DNA of 49,655 nt, taken from the NCBI RefSeq assembly GCF_000718015.1, contig NZ_JODY01000042.1, forward strand, positions 1 to 49,655, in the 5' to 3' direction. Each line of letters begins with the position of its first letter. The first letter of the stretch is position 1. Both the position numbers and the translations under genes were made by a program. The notes under the pieces are model-generated. The model was not told where the DNA came from. It did no database searches and saw only the letters and a program-made list of their open reading frames with translations. Positions 23,958 to 33,129 of the stretch are shown here, one piece after another. The stretch is from Streptomyces catenulae. Its GTDB lineage: Bacteria > Actinomycetota > Actinomycetes > Streptomycetales > Streptomycetaceae.

Positions 23958-25688
23958 GTGCCGGAGACCGGATCGTGGCAGGTCGGATGGGAGACGGCGC
24001 GACGGTCGGCCCGGGCGTGCGCCCGTACCGCGGCCCGTACGGCACAGCGGGCCGGCCACGAGGTCCGCCGGACCTGGCGCGCCGCACCGCCGCGTACACG
24101 GAGCACCTGGCGCCTGACGGCGGTGGCCACCGCCGCGGGCCTGGCGACCGCGACGGCCGCGGTCGCGGTGGCCGGGCCCTGGGACTCGGGTCAGCGTACG
24201 GCCGAGCGGGCCCGCGCGGGGGCCGCGGCCGGTACGGGTGGCGTACATCACGGCGGGGCGCCCGGCCGCGGCGGCGCGCCGGGGGGCGCGGGCGGCGGCC
24301 CCGCGGTCCCGCAGGTCCTCCCGGCGCTCGGCCTTCCGGCGGCGGGCGCCACCGGGCGCGGCGCGGCCCCGCAGCCGACCGGCGCCGGGCTCGCCGACGC
24401 GCTGTCGCCGCTGCTCAAGGACAAGGCACTGGGCCCGCTGCGGACCGCGTCGGTCATCGACGTCGCCACCGGCCACCAGGTGTTCGCCGCCAAGCCGACC
24501 GCGGCGGCGGTGCCCGCCTCCACCGTGAAGCTCGCCACCGCGGTCGCCGCCCTCTCCACCCTGGGCGCCGACCACCGCATCGAGACGACGGTGGTGACCG
24601 CGGCGGACCCGGCGGACGACGGCAGGAACGGCGCACCGGGCAAGCACCCCGAGGGCGGCAAGGACTCCGGGGACGCCAAGGACGACAAGGACGCCAAGGA
24701 CGACAAGGACGCCAAGGACGACGCGAAGGGCGGCAAGCCCGCGACGCCGCGGATCGTGCTGGTCGGCGGCGGGGACCCGACGCTCACCGCGCGGGCGGGC
24801 GAGGGCGCCGACGGGCCCGCCAGCCTGCGCGACCTCGCCGACGACACCGCCCGTGCCCTCGCCCGCAGCGGCCGCAAGAAGGTTTCTCTCGGCTACGACA
24901 CCTCGCTCTACTCCGGCCCCGCCGTGCACCCCATCGGCCCCAACGAGAACCTCGCCCGCGTCACCCCGCTCATGGCCGACGAGGGCCGCCTCGACAACAG
25001 CGACAACGGCCCGGCACCCCGCTCCGACGACCCGGCGGACGCCGCCGCCCGCACCTTCGCCGCCCGGCTCGAGGAGCGCGGCATCACCGTCGACGGCGAC
25101 CCGTCGGCCGCCCGCGCCCCGAAGGACGCCACCCGTCTGGCCACCGTCCGCTCCCAGCCGCTCGGCGCCCTCGTCGAACGGATGCTGACCAACAGCGACA
25201 ACGACATCGCCGAGGCCCTGGCCCGGCAGACCGCCCTCGGTGCCCACCGCCCGGTCAGCTTCTCCGGCGCCGGGGAGGCCGTCCGCAAGGCCCTCGCCGA
25301 CCGGCACCTGCCGCTCACCGGCGCCCGCTTCGACGACGGCAGCGGGCTCGACCGCGACGACAAGGTCAGCGCCGAACTCCTCGCCCGCCTCCTGCTGCAC
25401 GCCTCCGCGCCCGACCACCCGGAACTCCGCCCGATCGTCACCGGACTGCCCGTCGCCGCCTTCACCGGCACCCTCGGCAGCCGCTACGCCGACACCGCGG
25501 GCGCCGGTGCGGTCCGCGCCAAGACCGGCACCCTGACCGGTGTGAACACCCTCGCCGGGACCGTCGTCGACGCCGACGGACGGCTGCTGGTCTTCGCGTT
25601 CATGACCAACGGCACCAGCGACGCCCAGGGCGCCCAGAAGGCCCTCGACACGCTCGCCTCGGCGGTCGCCAACTGCGGCTGCCGCTGA
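23958..25688 (+). CDS. dacB: D-alanyl-D-alanine carboxypeptidase/endopeptidase (PBP4 type)
   Basis: A 576-residue low-molecular-weight penicillin-binding protein trimming or opening peptidoglycan peptides outside the membrane. After a basic N-terminus comes one hydrophobic segment (about residues 53-72), then a Gly/Ala/Pro linker and the catalytic domain. The serine-hydrolase triad of motifs is present: SxxK as Ser188-Thr-Val-Lys191, SDN in [12 protein letters not shown], and KTG in [11 protein letters not shown] Lys/Asp repeat (KDDKDA units, DNA 24672-24725) lies in the inserted domain. The GTG at 23958 is my choice; a GTG at 23913 would overlap the ppa promoter. The next gene is codirectional after 85 bases. 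Confidence 0.92.
   Translation: MPETGSWQVGWETARRSARACARTAARTAQRAGHEVRRTWRAAPPRTRSTWRLTAVATAAGLATATAAVAVAGPWDSGQRTAERARAGAAAGTGGVHHGGAPGRGGAPGGAGGGPAVPQVLPALGLPAAGATGRGAAPQPTGAGLADALSPLLKDKALGPLRTASVIDVATGHQVFAAKPTAAAVPASTVKLATAVAALSTLGADHRIETTVVTAADPADDGRNGAPGKHPEGGKDSGDAKDDKDAKDDKDAKDDAKGGKPATPRIVLVGGGDPTLTARAGEGADGPASLRDLADDTARALARSGRKKVSLGYDTSLYSGPAVHPIGPNENLARVTPLMADEGRLDNSDNGPAPRSDDPADAAARTFAARLEERGITVDGDPSAARAPKDATRLATVRSQPLGALVERMLTNSDNDIAEALARQTALGAHRPVSFSGAGEAVRKALADRHLPLTGARFDDGSGLDRDDKVSAELLARLLLHASAPDHPELRPIVTGLPVAAFTGTLGSRYADTAGAGAVRAKTGTLTGVNTLAGTVVDADGRLLVFAFMTNGTSDAQGAQKALDTLASAVANCGCR
24672..24725 (+). repeat. 18-bp in-frame tandem repeat inside the carboxypeptidase gene
   Basis: The unit GACGCCAAGGACGACAAG occurs at 24672-24689 and 24690-24707, with a partial third copy from 24708. 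It encodes a DAKDDK repeat in a surface insert, so copy number may vary without a frameshift. Confidence 0.85.
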
Positions 25689-25773
25689 TCCGACGAAGAC
25701 CCGTCGACATCCGCCGCCCCGCGGCGCGACCTTCGGCTACCCCCGAGCGAGGTGCCCACGTACCGTGAAACGC

Positions 25774-26943
25774 ATGACGAGCATCGGTGGAGTCGAGATG
25801 GTCGACTGGAACCTCGCGGCGGCGACGGCGACGCGGTTCGTGCGGCCCGGTCCGGAGGTCAGCCGCGACGAGGCACGGGCGATCGTGGCCGAGTTGCGCG
25901 CGCACGCCCGGTCCTCCGAGGAACACGTCCGCGCCTTCACCCGTATGGCGCAGCCCGGGGCCGGGGGCGCCGACGCGCCGCACGACACGCCCGTCCTCGT
26001 CGTGGACCGCCCCGGCTGGATCAGGGCGAACGTCGCCGGGTTCCGCGCGGTGCTCAAACCCCTGCTGGCGAAGATGGCCGAGCGCCGTCCCGGCGGTCCC
26101 GGCGGCGCGGTCCTCGGTGCCGTCGGCGGCAAGGTCACCGGCGTCGAGCTGGGCATGCTCCTGTCGTTCCTCGCCTCCCGCGTCCTCGGCCAGTACGAGA
26201 CGTTCGCCCCCGCCTCGCGGGAGCTGCCCGCCGGAGCCCGCGGCGGACGGCTGCTGCTCGTCGCGCCCAACATCGTCCACGTCGAACGGGAGCTGGCGGT
26301 CGACCCGCACGACTTCCGCCTCTGGGTCTGCCTGCACGAGGAGACCCACCGCACCCAGTTCACCGCCGTGCCCTGGCTGCGTGACCACATCGAGGGCGAG
26401 GTCCAGGCGTTCCTCGCCGAGACCGACATCGACCCGGGCACCCTGGTGGAACGGCTCCGCGAGGCCGCCCAGGCGCTCACCGGCGCCCGGCCCGAGGGCG
26501 AATCCGGCGAGGAGGAGTCCCGCTCCCTCGTCGACCTCGTCCAGACCCCCGCCCAGCGCGAGATCCTCGGTCGGCTGACCGCCGTGATGTCCCTGCTGGA
26601 GGGCCACGCCGACTACGTCATGGACGGCGTCGGGCCCGAGGTGGTGCCCTCCGTCGCCGAGATCCGGGAGAAGTTCCAGCAGCGCCGGGCCAGCGGCGCC
26701 GGGCGCCTCGACCTCGCACTGCGCAAGCTCCTCGGCCTCGACGCCAAGCTGCGCCAGTACCGCGACGGCGAACGCTTCGTCCGCGCGGTCGTCGACGACC
26801 TCGGCATGGACGGCTTCAACCGCGTCTGGACCTCCCCCAACACGCTCCCCACCAAGCAGGAGATCGCCGCGCCCGCCGACTGGATCGCACGGGTGAAGGG
26901 AGCAGGGGACGGAGCATCGGGTGCGGGGGACGGAGCACCGTAG
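25774..26943 (+). CDS. Zinc metalloprotease-like protein (zincin, F420-biosynthesis-associated family)
   Basis: A 389-residue protein with a canonical zinc-binding HEETH motif (residues 188-192) in WVCLHEETHRTQF and a downstream VMSLLEGHADYVMDGVG that supplies the third ligand. This matches the conserved actinobacterial zinc-dependent metalloprotease family, sometimes labelled coenzyme F420 biosynthesis-associated. No signal peptide; a cytosolic enzyme is likely. Starts are close together: GTG 25765, ATG 25774, and ATG 25798, which has GGAG five bases upstream. It lies between dacB and tilS, a conserved order in Streptomyces. The natural substrate is unknown. Confidence 0.88.
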   Translation: MTSIGGVEMVDWNLAAATATRFVRPGPEVSRDEARAIVAELRAHARSSEEHVRAFTRMAQPGAGGADAPHDTPVLVVDRPGWIRANVAGFRAVLKPLLAKMAERRPGGPGGAVLGAVGGKVTGVELGMLLSFLASRVLGQYETFAPASRELPAGARGGRLLLVAPNIVHVERELAVDPHDFRLWVCLHEETHRTQFTAVPWLRDHIEGEVQAFLAETDIDPGTLVERLREAAQALTGARPEGESGEEESRSLVDLVQTPAQREILGRLTAVMSLLEGHADYVMDGVGPEVVPSVAEIREKFQQRRASGAGRLDLALRKLLGLDAKLRQYRDGERFVRAVVDDLGMDGFNRVWTSPNTLPTKQEIAAPADWIARVKGAGDGASGAGDGAP

Positions 26944-27135
26944 GACACAGACGCGCCGCGCGCACGCCGGACGGCAGATGTGCGCCCCCGTAATCACCCT
27001 TCTGAGGGACCGTTACCAGGGGATAGGCGTGCAATGCTCGGGGAACTGCTCGCCTCTGTCACCATCTAGGCACTCTGTGTGACGAATGTGTCGTCCGCAG
27101 ACCAAGGCTCCCCAGCTGAACGATTGGAAACGGAC

Positions 27136-28143
27136 ATGGGTCCCCATCCAGCGGTCGCCGCGATACGCGTGGCGGTCCGCCGCGTACTCCACGACGTACT
27201 CAACCGGCACTCCGCCCAGGCCAGGACCGAGCCCCCGCTCGTCCTGGTCGCCTGCTCCGGCGGCGCCGACTCCATGGCGCTCGCCTCCGCCCTCGCCTTC
27301 GAAGCCCCCCGGCTCGGCGTGCGCGCGGGCGGCGTCACCGTCGACCACGGTCTCCAGGCCGGTTCCGACCTCCGCGCCGCCGAGGTCGTCCTGCGGCTGC
27401 GCTCCCTCCACCTCGACCCGGCCGAGGCGGTCACCGTCCGCGTCGGCAAGGCGGGCGGCCCCGAAGCCGCCGCCCGCGACGCCCGGTACGCCGCCCTCGA
27501 CGCCGCCGCCGAACGCCACGGCGCCGCCGCCGTCCTCCTCGGCCACACCCGTGACGACCAGGCCGAGACCGTGCTCCTCGGCCTCGCCCGCGGCTCCGGC
27601 ACCCGCTCCCTCTCCGGTATGGCCGCGACCACCGGCCACCTGGGCCGATACCGCCGCCCGTTCCTCGGCGTCGACCGTCAGACCGCCCGCACCGCCTGCC
27701 TCATCCAGTCCCTCCCGGTCTGGGACGACCCCCACAACACCGACCCCTCCTACACCCGCTCCCGACTCCGCCACGAAGGGCTGCCCGCCCTGGAGAAGGC
27801 GCTCGGCAAGGGCGTCGTCGAAGCCCTCGCCCGTACGGCACAGCTCTCCCGGGACGACGCCGACGCCCTCGACTCCTGGGCCGCCGACGCCGAACGCACG
27901 GTCCGCGGCGCCGAGGGCACGCTCGACGTCGCCGGACTCTTCGCGCTGCCCCCCGCGGTACGCCGCCGGGTGCTGCGCCGGGCGGTCATCGACGCGGGCG
28001 CACCGGCCGGTTCGCTCTTCGCCCGGCACATCGAGGAAGTGGACCGGCTGATCACCGCCTGGCGTGGTCAGGGCGCCCTCAACCTCCCCGGGCGCGTCGG
28101 TGTTCGACGGCAGGGTGGCAGACTTGTCATTCGGCAGGGCTGA
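27136..28143 (+). CDS. tilS: tRNA(Ile)-lysidine synthetase
   Basis: An essential ATP-dependent enzyme that attaches lysine to C34 of the CAU-anticodon tRNA(Ile), so that it reads AUA. The 335-residue protein has the PP-loop SGGADS at residues 41-46, the [13 protein letters not shown] motif, [14 protein letters not shown] and RPFLGV, followed by [20 protein letters not shown], which is diagnostic for TilS. It is shorter than E. coli TilS, lacking the C-terminal domains, as usual for actinobacteria. The ATG at 27136 follows TTGGAAAC; an in-frame GTG at 27079 is an alternative. hpt follows 63 bases later, probably cotranscribed. Confidence 0.94.
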   Translation: MGPHPAVAAIRVAVRRVLHDVLNRHSAQARTEPPLVLVACSGGADSMALASALAFEAPRLGVRAGGVTVDHGLQAGSDLRAAEVVLRLRSLHLDPAEAVTVRVGKAGGPEAAARDARYAALDAAAERHGAAAVLLGHTRDDQAETVLLGLARGSGTRSLSGMAATTGHLGRYRRPFLGVDRQTARTACLIQSLPVWDDPHNTDPSYTRSRLRHEGLPALEKALGKGVVEALARTAQLSRDDADALDSWAADAERTVRGAEGTLDVAGLFALPPAVRRRVLRRAVIDAGAPAGSLFARHIEEVDRLITAWRGQGALNLPGRVGVRRQGGRLVIRQG

Positions 28144-28206
28144 GCCGCAGGACCGCTGCCCCGCCTGATCAGTCCGGCGACGGACACGACACCGAACCGA
28201 GCGAGA

Positions 28207-28770
28207 GTGGCACGGGTGGACGACAAGGACATGGGCTCCGACCTTGAGTCGGTACTCATCAGCAAAGAAGAGATCGACGCGAAGCTGGCTGAGCTGGCCG
28301 CGAAGATCGACGCGGAGTACGCGGGCAAGGACCTGCTCATCGTCGGCGTCCTGAAGGGCGCCGTGATGGTGATGGCGGACCTGGCGCGGGCGCTGTCCAC
28401 CCCCGTCACGATGGACTGGATGGCCGTGTCCTCGTACGGCGTGGGCACCAAGTCCTCCGGCGTGGTGCGCATCCTCAAGGACCTCGACACCGACATCAAG
28501 GGCCGGGACGTCCTGATCGTCGAGGACATCATCGACTCCGGTCTGACGCTGTCGTGGCTGCTGTCCAACCTCGGTTCGCGCGAGCCCGCCTCGCTGGAGG
28601 TCTGCACGCTGCTGCGCAAGCCCGAGGCGGCCAAGGTCGATATCGATGTGAAGTGGATCGGCTTCGACATTCCCAATGAATTCGTCGTCGGCTACGGCCT
28701 CGACTTCGCCGAGAAATACCGCAACCTGCCGTTCGTCGGCACCCTCGCACCGCACGTGTACGGCGGCTGA
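28207..28770 (+). CDS. hpt: Hypoxanthine phosphoribosyltransferase
   Basis: Salvages hypoxanthine and guanine to IMP and GMP with PRPP. The 187-residue protein shows [30 protein letters not shown], the PRPP-binding loop [14 protein letters not shown] and the closing [21 protein letters not shown] use the GTG at 28207; a second GTG at 28216 is in frame and nearly as good. The tilS-hpt-ftsH order is an old and widely conserved arrangement. A small hairpin (28783-28807) follows the stop codon. Confidence 0.95.
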   Translation: MARVDDKDMGSDLESVLISKEEIDAKLAELAAKIDAEYAGKDLLIVGVLKGAVMVMADLARALSTPVTMDWMAVSSYGVGTKSSGVVRILKDLDTDIKGRDVLIVEDIIDSGLTLSWLLSNLGSREPASLEVCTLLRKPEAAKVDIDVKWIGFDIPNEFVVGYGLDFAEKYRNLPFVGTLAPHVYGG

Positions 28771-29061
28771 GGACGGCACCCGCTCGCCGTCCGTACGGAT
28801 CGGCGAGGGCCCGGAACGGCCACGGCGTGGCGGCCGCGCGGCGGTGGGAACCCGCCGGGGCCGCCCGCCGTTGAAGCAGAGAACGGAATCCGCGTACACA
28901 TTGTTCGCTGTCGGCGTCGCCGACGGGTGACAATGCTGGGGTACCGTCCGAAGGCACTCAATTTTTCGGGCCAGTAATACACCGTACGCACGACCAGCCC
29001 TCCGCAGGGCTGTTGTGCCTCACTGTGGCAGGAGGGACGGGGCCCTGACGGCTCCGTATGG

Positions 29062-31077
29062 ATGGACGTGAAGCGATACTTCCGTGGGCCGGTCATGTGG
29101 ATCGTGCTGGCCGTCCTCGCCGTGGTCGTGTTGATGCAGGTCGTCGGGGAATCCGGCGGCTACAAGACGGTGGACACCGGTCAGGTCGTCAAGGCGATCA
29201 CTGACAACAAGGTGAAATCCGCCGAGCTGACGACCGGCGACGAGAACAAGATCAAGATCGAGTTGTCGGGTGACAACAAGATCGAGGGTTCCAACAAGCT
29301 GCAGGCGAGCTACATCGGCGACCAGGGCGTCGACATCGCGAAGAACCTGCAGGCCAAGTACCAGACCGGCGAGATCAAGGACGGCTACACGGTCGCCCCG
29401 TCGAAGCAGAACCCGTTCGTCGGGCTGCTGATCACGCTGCTTCCCTTCATCCTCATCCCGATCATCTTCCTGTTCCTGATGAACCAGGCGCAGGGCGGTG
29501 GCTCCCGGGTGATGAACTTCGGGAAGTCCAAGGCGAAGCTGATCACCAAGGACACGCCCAAGACGACCTTCGCGGACGTCGCCGGGTCGGACGAGGCGGT
29601 CGAGGAGCTCCACGAGATCAAGGAGTTCCTCCAGGAGCCGGCGAAGTTCCAGGCCGTCGGCGCCAAGATCCCCAAGGGCGTCCTGCTGTACGGCCCGCCC
29701 GGAACGGGCAAGACGCTGCTGGCGCGCGCCGTCGCGGGCGAGGCCGGTGTGCCGTTCTACTCGATCTCCGGCTCCGACTTCGTCGAGATGTTCGTGGGTG
29801 TCGGTGCCTCCCGGGTCCGTGACCTCTTCGAGCAGGCCAAGGCGAACGCCCCGGCGATCGTCTTCGTCGACGAGATCGACGCGGTGGGCCGCCACCGTGG
29901 CGCCGGTCTCGGCGGCGGTCACGACGAGCGCGAGCAGACGCTCAACCAGCTGCTCGTCGAGATGGACGGCTTCGACGTCAAGGGCGGCGTCATCCTGATC
30001 GCCGCCACCAACCGCCCGGACATCCTCGACCCGGCGCTGCTGCGCCCGGGCCGTTTCGACCGGCAGATCGCCGTCGACCGTCCGGACATGCAGGGCCGTC
30101 TGGAGATCCTGAAGGTCCACCAGAAGGGCAAGCCGGTCGCGCCGGACGTCGACCTCACGGCCGTCGCCAAGCGGACCCCCGGCTTCACCGGTGCCGATCT
30201 CTCCAACGTCCTCAACGAGGCCGCGCTGCTGACGGCCCGGAGCGACAAGAAGCTGATCGACAACCACTTCCTGGACGAGGCGATCGACCGCGTCGTGGCC
30301 GGTCCGCAGAAGCGGACCCGGATCATGTCGGACAAGGAGAAGAAGATCACCGCGTACCACGAGGGCGGACACGCCCTGGTCGCGGCGGCTTCCCCGAACT
30401 CCGACCCGGTCCACAAGATCACGATCCTGTCCCGCGGCCGGGCCCTGGGCTACACCATGGTCCTGCCCGACGAGGACAAGTACTCCACCACCCGCAACGA
30501 AATGCTCGACCAGCTGGCGTACATGCTGGGCGGGCGCGCGGCGGAGGAGCTGGTCTTCCACGACCCGACGACCGGTGCGGCCAACGACATCGAGAAGGCC
30601 ACCGCCACCGCCCGGGCGATGGTCACCCAGTACGGCATGACCGAGCGTCTCGGTGCCATCAAGTTCGGCACCGACAACTCCGAGCCGTTCCTGGGCCGCG
30701 AGATGGGTCACCAGCGCGACTACTCCGAGGAGGTCGCCGCGCTGGTCGACGAGGAGGTCAAGAAGCTCATCGAGACCGCGCACAACGAGGCGTGGGAGAT
30801 CCTCGTCGAGAACCGCGACGTTCTCGACAACCTCGTCCTGGAGCTCCTGGAGAAGGAGACCCTGGGCAAGGAGGAGATCGCCGAGGTCTTCAAGCACATC
30901 GTGAAGCGCCCGGCCCGCCCGGCGTGGACCGGCTCCTCGCGACGCACCCCGTCGTCCCGCCCGCCGGTGCTCTCCCCGCGGGAGCTGTCCCCGGCCAACG
31001 GCACGGTCCCGGGCAACGGCACCGTCTCGATGGACAAGCCGGTGACGGAGTCCCCGGAGGACACCCGCGAAAGCTGA
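29062..31077 (+). CDS. ftsH: ATP-dependent zinc metalloprotease FtsH
   Basis: A 671-residue membrane-anchored AAA+ protease that degrades misassembled membrane proteins and regulators. Two transmembrane helices (about residues 10-28 and 119-140) flank an external domain. Then come Walker A GPPGTGKT (211-218), the pore loop [11 protein letters not shown], Walker B VFVDEID (267-273), the second region of homology near [20 protein letters not shown], and the zinc site HEGGH (433-437). The C-terminal 50 residues are basic, then Pro/Ser-rich. AGGAGGG lies rather far upstream (about 24 bases), so an in-frame GTG at 29068 cannot be excluded. folE follows after a hairpin. Confidence 0.97.
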   Translation: MDVKRYFRGPVMWIVLAVLAVVVLMQVVGESGGYKTVDTGQVVKAITDNKVKSAELTTGDENKIKIELSGDNKIEGSNKLQASYIGDQGVDIAKNLQAKYQTGEIKDGYTVAPSKQNPFVGLLITLLPFILIPIIFLFLMNQAQGGGSRVMNFGKSKAKLITKDTPKTTFADVAGSDEAVEELHEIKEFLQEPAKFQAVGAKIPKGVLLYGPPGTGKTLLARAVAGEAGVPFYSISGSDFVEMFVGVGASRVRDLFEQAKANAPAIVFVDEIDAVGRHRGAGLGGGHDEREQTLNQLLVEMDGFDVKGGVILIAATNRPDILDPALLRPGRFDRQIAVDRPDMQGRLEILKVHQKGKPVAPDVDLTAVAKRTPGFTGADLSNVLNEAALLTARSDKKLIDNHFLDEAIDRVVAGPQKRTRIMSDKEKKITAYHEGGHALVAAASPNSDPVHKITILSRGRALGYTMVLPDEDKYSTTRNEMLDQLAYMLGGRAAEELVFHDPTTGAANDIEKATATARAMVTQYGMTERLGAIKFGTDNSEPFLGREMGHQRDYSEEVAALVDEEVKKLIETAHNEAWEILVENRDVLDNLVLELLEKETLGKEEIAEVFKHIVKRPARPAWTGSSRRTPSSRPPVLSPRELSPANGTVPGNGTVSMDKPVTESPEDTRES

Positions 31078-31105
31078 CGGGGATCACACCCTCCCGGAAT
31101 GTCCG

Positions 31106-31139
31106 CCGCGCCTCCCAGGTTCTAGCCTGGGAGGCGCGG
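31106..31139 (+). terminator. Stem-loop between ftsH and folE
   Basis: A 14-bp perfect stem (31106-31119 with 31126-31139), a six-base loop, then ATTTCCG. It may end the ftsH transcript or attenuate read-through into folE. Confidence 0.75.
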
Positions 31140-31183
31140 CATTTCCGCATCCGGAGCCGGGCGCAGAAGGAACGAGGCACCAC

Positions 31184-31789
31184 ATGACCGACCCTGTGAC
31201 GCTGGACGGCGACGCCACGATCGGCGAGTTCGACGAGAAACGTGCCGAGAACGCCGTGCGGGAGTTGCTGATCGCGGTCGGTGAGGACCCGGACCGCGAG
31301 GGGCTGCTGGAGACCCCGGCGCGGGTGGCGCGCGCGTACAAGGAGATCTTCGCCGGGCTGTGGCAGAAGCCCGAGGACGTCCTGACCACGACGTTCGACA
31401 TCGGTCATGACGAGATGGTGCTGGTCAAAGACATCGAGGTGACCTCGCACTGCGAGCACCACCTGGTGCCGTTCGTCGGAGTGGCGCACGTCGGATACAT
31501 ACCGTCCGCCGACGGGAAGATCACCGGGCTGTCGAAGCTGGCCCGGCTGGTGGACGTCTTCGCCCGCCGTCCGCAGGTCCAGGAGCGGCTGACGACGCAG
31601 ATCGCCGACTCCCTGATGGAGATCCTGGAGCCGCGCGGCGTCATCGTCGTCATCGAGTGCGAGCACATGTGCATGACGATGCGCGGGGTCCGCAAGCCCG
31701 GTGCGAAGACCACCACCTCCGCGGTCCGCGGTCAGCTCCGCGACGCGGCGACCCGCGCCGAGGCGATGAGCCTGATACTGGCGCGATAA
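31184..31789 (+). CDS. folE: GTP cyclohydrolase I
   Basis: The first step of folate synthesis: GTP to 7,8-dihydroneopterin triphosphate. The 201-residue protein has zinc ligands in [10 protein letters not shown] and [11 protein letters not shown], the [20 protein letters not shown] segment and the C-terminal [17 protein letters not shown] block, and matches the family length. ATG at 31184 with GGAACGAGG upstream. It sits downstream of ftsH behind a stem-loop and ends in a strong terminator, so it can be expressed separately from the later fol genes. Confidence 0.97.
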   Translation: MTDPVTLDGDATIGEFDEKRAENAVRELLIAVGEDPDREGLLETPARVARAYKEIFAGLWQKPEDVLTTTFDIGHDEMVLVKDIEVTSHCEHHLVPFVGVAHVGYIPSADGKITGLSKLARLVDVFARRPQVQERLTTQIADSLMEILEPRGVIVVIECEHMCMTMRGVRKPGAKTTTSAVRGQLRDAATRAEAMSLILAR

Positions 31790-31811
31790 GGCGGTACGGC
31801 GAAGCGGTACG

Positions 31812-31849
31812 ACGAAGGGGCGGGCGCTCTCGGGCGCCCGCCCCTTCGT
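31812..31849. terminator. 16-bp perfect stem-loop after folE
   Basis: A 16-bp perfect stem (31812-31827 with 31834-31849) and a six-base loop, between convergent folE and the esterase gene. Confidence 0.88.
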
Positions 31850-31874
31850 GTCGTCCGTGTGCCGTGCCGTTTCC

Positions 31875-32990
31875 TCACACCTTCAGCCGGCCGCCCAGCC
31901 ACTCCATGGCGGCGGGGATCTCGCGGCGCCAGGTGTTGAAGTTGTGGCCGCCGCTGTCGAGGATGATCGACGAGATCGTGGACGGCGACTTCGTCTGCCG
32001 GATGAAGCGCAGCGTCTCCTTGAAGTTGCCCTCGCCCTGCTTACTGCTGGTGACCAGGAGGTTCACCGGCGGCGCGGGGAGGTGGCGCTGGCGCCAGAGC
32101 AGGTTGTTCTCCCGCTCCAGCTGCGGGTCGCCGCCGAAGAGGTCGCCGGTGGTGGCGTCCAGCGGCGCCTTGTAGCTGCCGGAGAGGGCGACCGCGGAGG
32201 AGAACGACTCCGGGTGGCGCATCGTCATCTTCAGCGCGCAGTAGCCGCCGGTGGAGTCGCCGATCACACCCCAGCTCTTGGCGTCCTTGCCGACCCGGAA
32301 GTGACCGGCGATGTCGCGGCGCAGGTCCTGGGTGAAGAACGTCTCGGTCTGCGGGCCGCCGGGCACGTCCACGCACTCGGTGTCCCGGGGCGGTGCGACG
32401 GTCGGCCGCATCATCACCAGGACCATCGGCTGCATCTTGCCCTTGCCGTGCAGCGCGTGCTGGGTCTGCGGGAAGTGCAGCTTCTTGTAGAGCGCCTGGG
32501 CGGTGCCGGGGTAGCCGGTGAGGACCAGCGCCGCCGGGAAGACCTTGTCGGCGTGGGCGCGCTGGAAGTACTGCGGCGGCAGATAGACGAAGGCGGGGCT
32601 GCTGATGCCGGACTTCTCGCCGTGCAGCATCACCTTCTCGATCCGCCCGGCGACCTTCGGCCGGGAGCTGCCGTCGACGTTGAACCGCTCGGCGCCGAGC
32701 TTCGTCAGCCGGGTGCCGTCCGGACCGGTCTTGTAGTTGGTGACGACGCCGGGCTCCTGCTCCTGCCCGAAGAGGTCGGCCCAGGACGCGTAGAAGCCGA
32801 ACGAGTTGTTGGCGGCGAGTCCGACGGCGGCGAAGAGCGATATCTGCGTGAGGAGCAGGATGCCGACCCGGCCGAGGACCGGGCGCCAGCTGCGTCCCGA
32901 CAGCCGCGGCCACAGCCAGACCGTGAGCACGAAGAATGCCACGGCGAGGACGATGGCCAGTATCAGCAGCTTTTTGCTGGTGAGACCCAT
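31875..32990 (-). CDS. Membrane-anchored alpha/beta hydrolase (esterase, antigen 85/esterase D-like)
   Basis: A 371-residue protein with two N-terminal transmembrane helices (about residues 8-26 and 43-60) and an exported alpha/beta-hydrolase domain. The nucleophile elbow is GDSTGG (SWGVIGDSTGGYCALK), preceded by FPAALVLTGYPG and DLRRDIAGHF; a late DSGGHNFNTWR supplies the catalytic His. The fold resembles the mycolyltransferase/esterase D group, but Streptomyces makes no mycolic acids, so it is more likely a surface esterase. ATG at 32990 with GGGAGAAAG upstream. It is divergent from the lysyltransferase-like gene, with about 139 bases between start codons. Confidence 0.9.
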   Translation of the reverse strand: MGLTSKKLLILAIVLAVAFFVLTVWLWPRLSGRSWRPVLGRVGILLLTQISLFAAVGLAANNSFGFYASWADLFGQEQEPGVVTNYKTGPDGTRLTKLGAERFNVDGSSRPKVAGRIEKVMLHGEKSGISSPAFVYLPPQYFQRAHADKVFPAALVLTGYPGTAQALYKKLHFPQTQHALHGKGKMQPMVLVMMRPTVAPPRDTECVDVPGGPQTETFFTQDLRRDIAGHFRVGKDAKSWGVIGDSTGGYCALKMTMRHPESFSSAVALSGSYKAPLDATTGDLFGGDPQLERENNLLWRQRHLPAPPVNLLVTSSKQGEGNFKETLRFIRQTKSPSTISSIILDSGGHNFNTWRREIPAAMEWLGGRLKV

Positions 32991-33129
32991 GTGGTGCTTT
33001 CTCCCGGGCGGCCGGCCCGCCGGTCCGCTGTTGGAACCCCGAGCCCTGAAACGCCGTCATACAGGGCGCAAAAGTCCGGAAGCTGCGACCAGGTTCGCAC
33101 GTTCTCTCGACCGGGGCGACGGGAAAGTG

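Noticed and set aside
31875..32990. Mycolyltransferase (antigen 85) function
   Set aside because: The fold is similar, but Streptomyces lacks mycolic acids and the protein has its own membrane helices. A general esterase is more likely.
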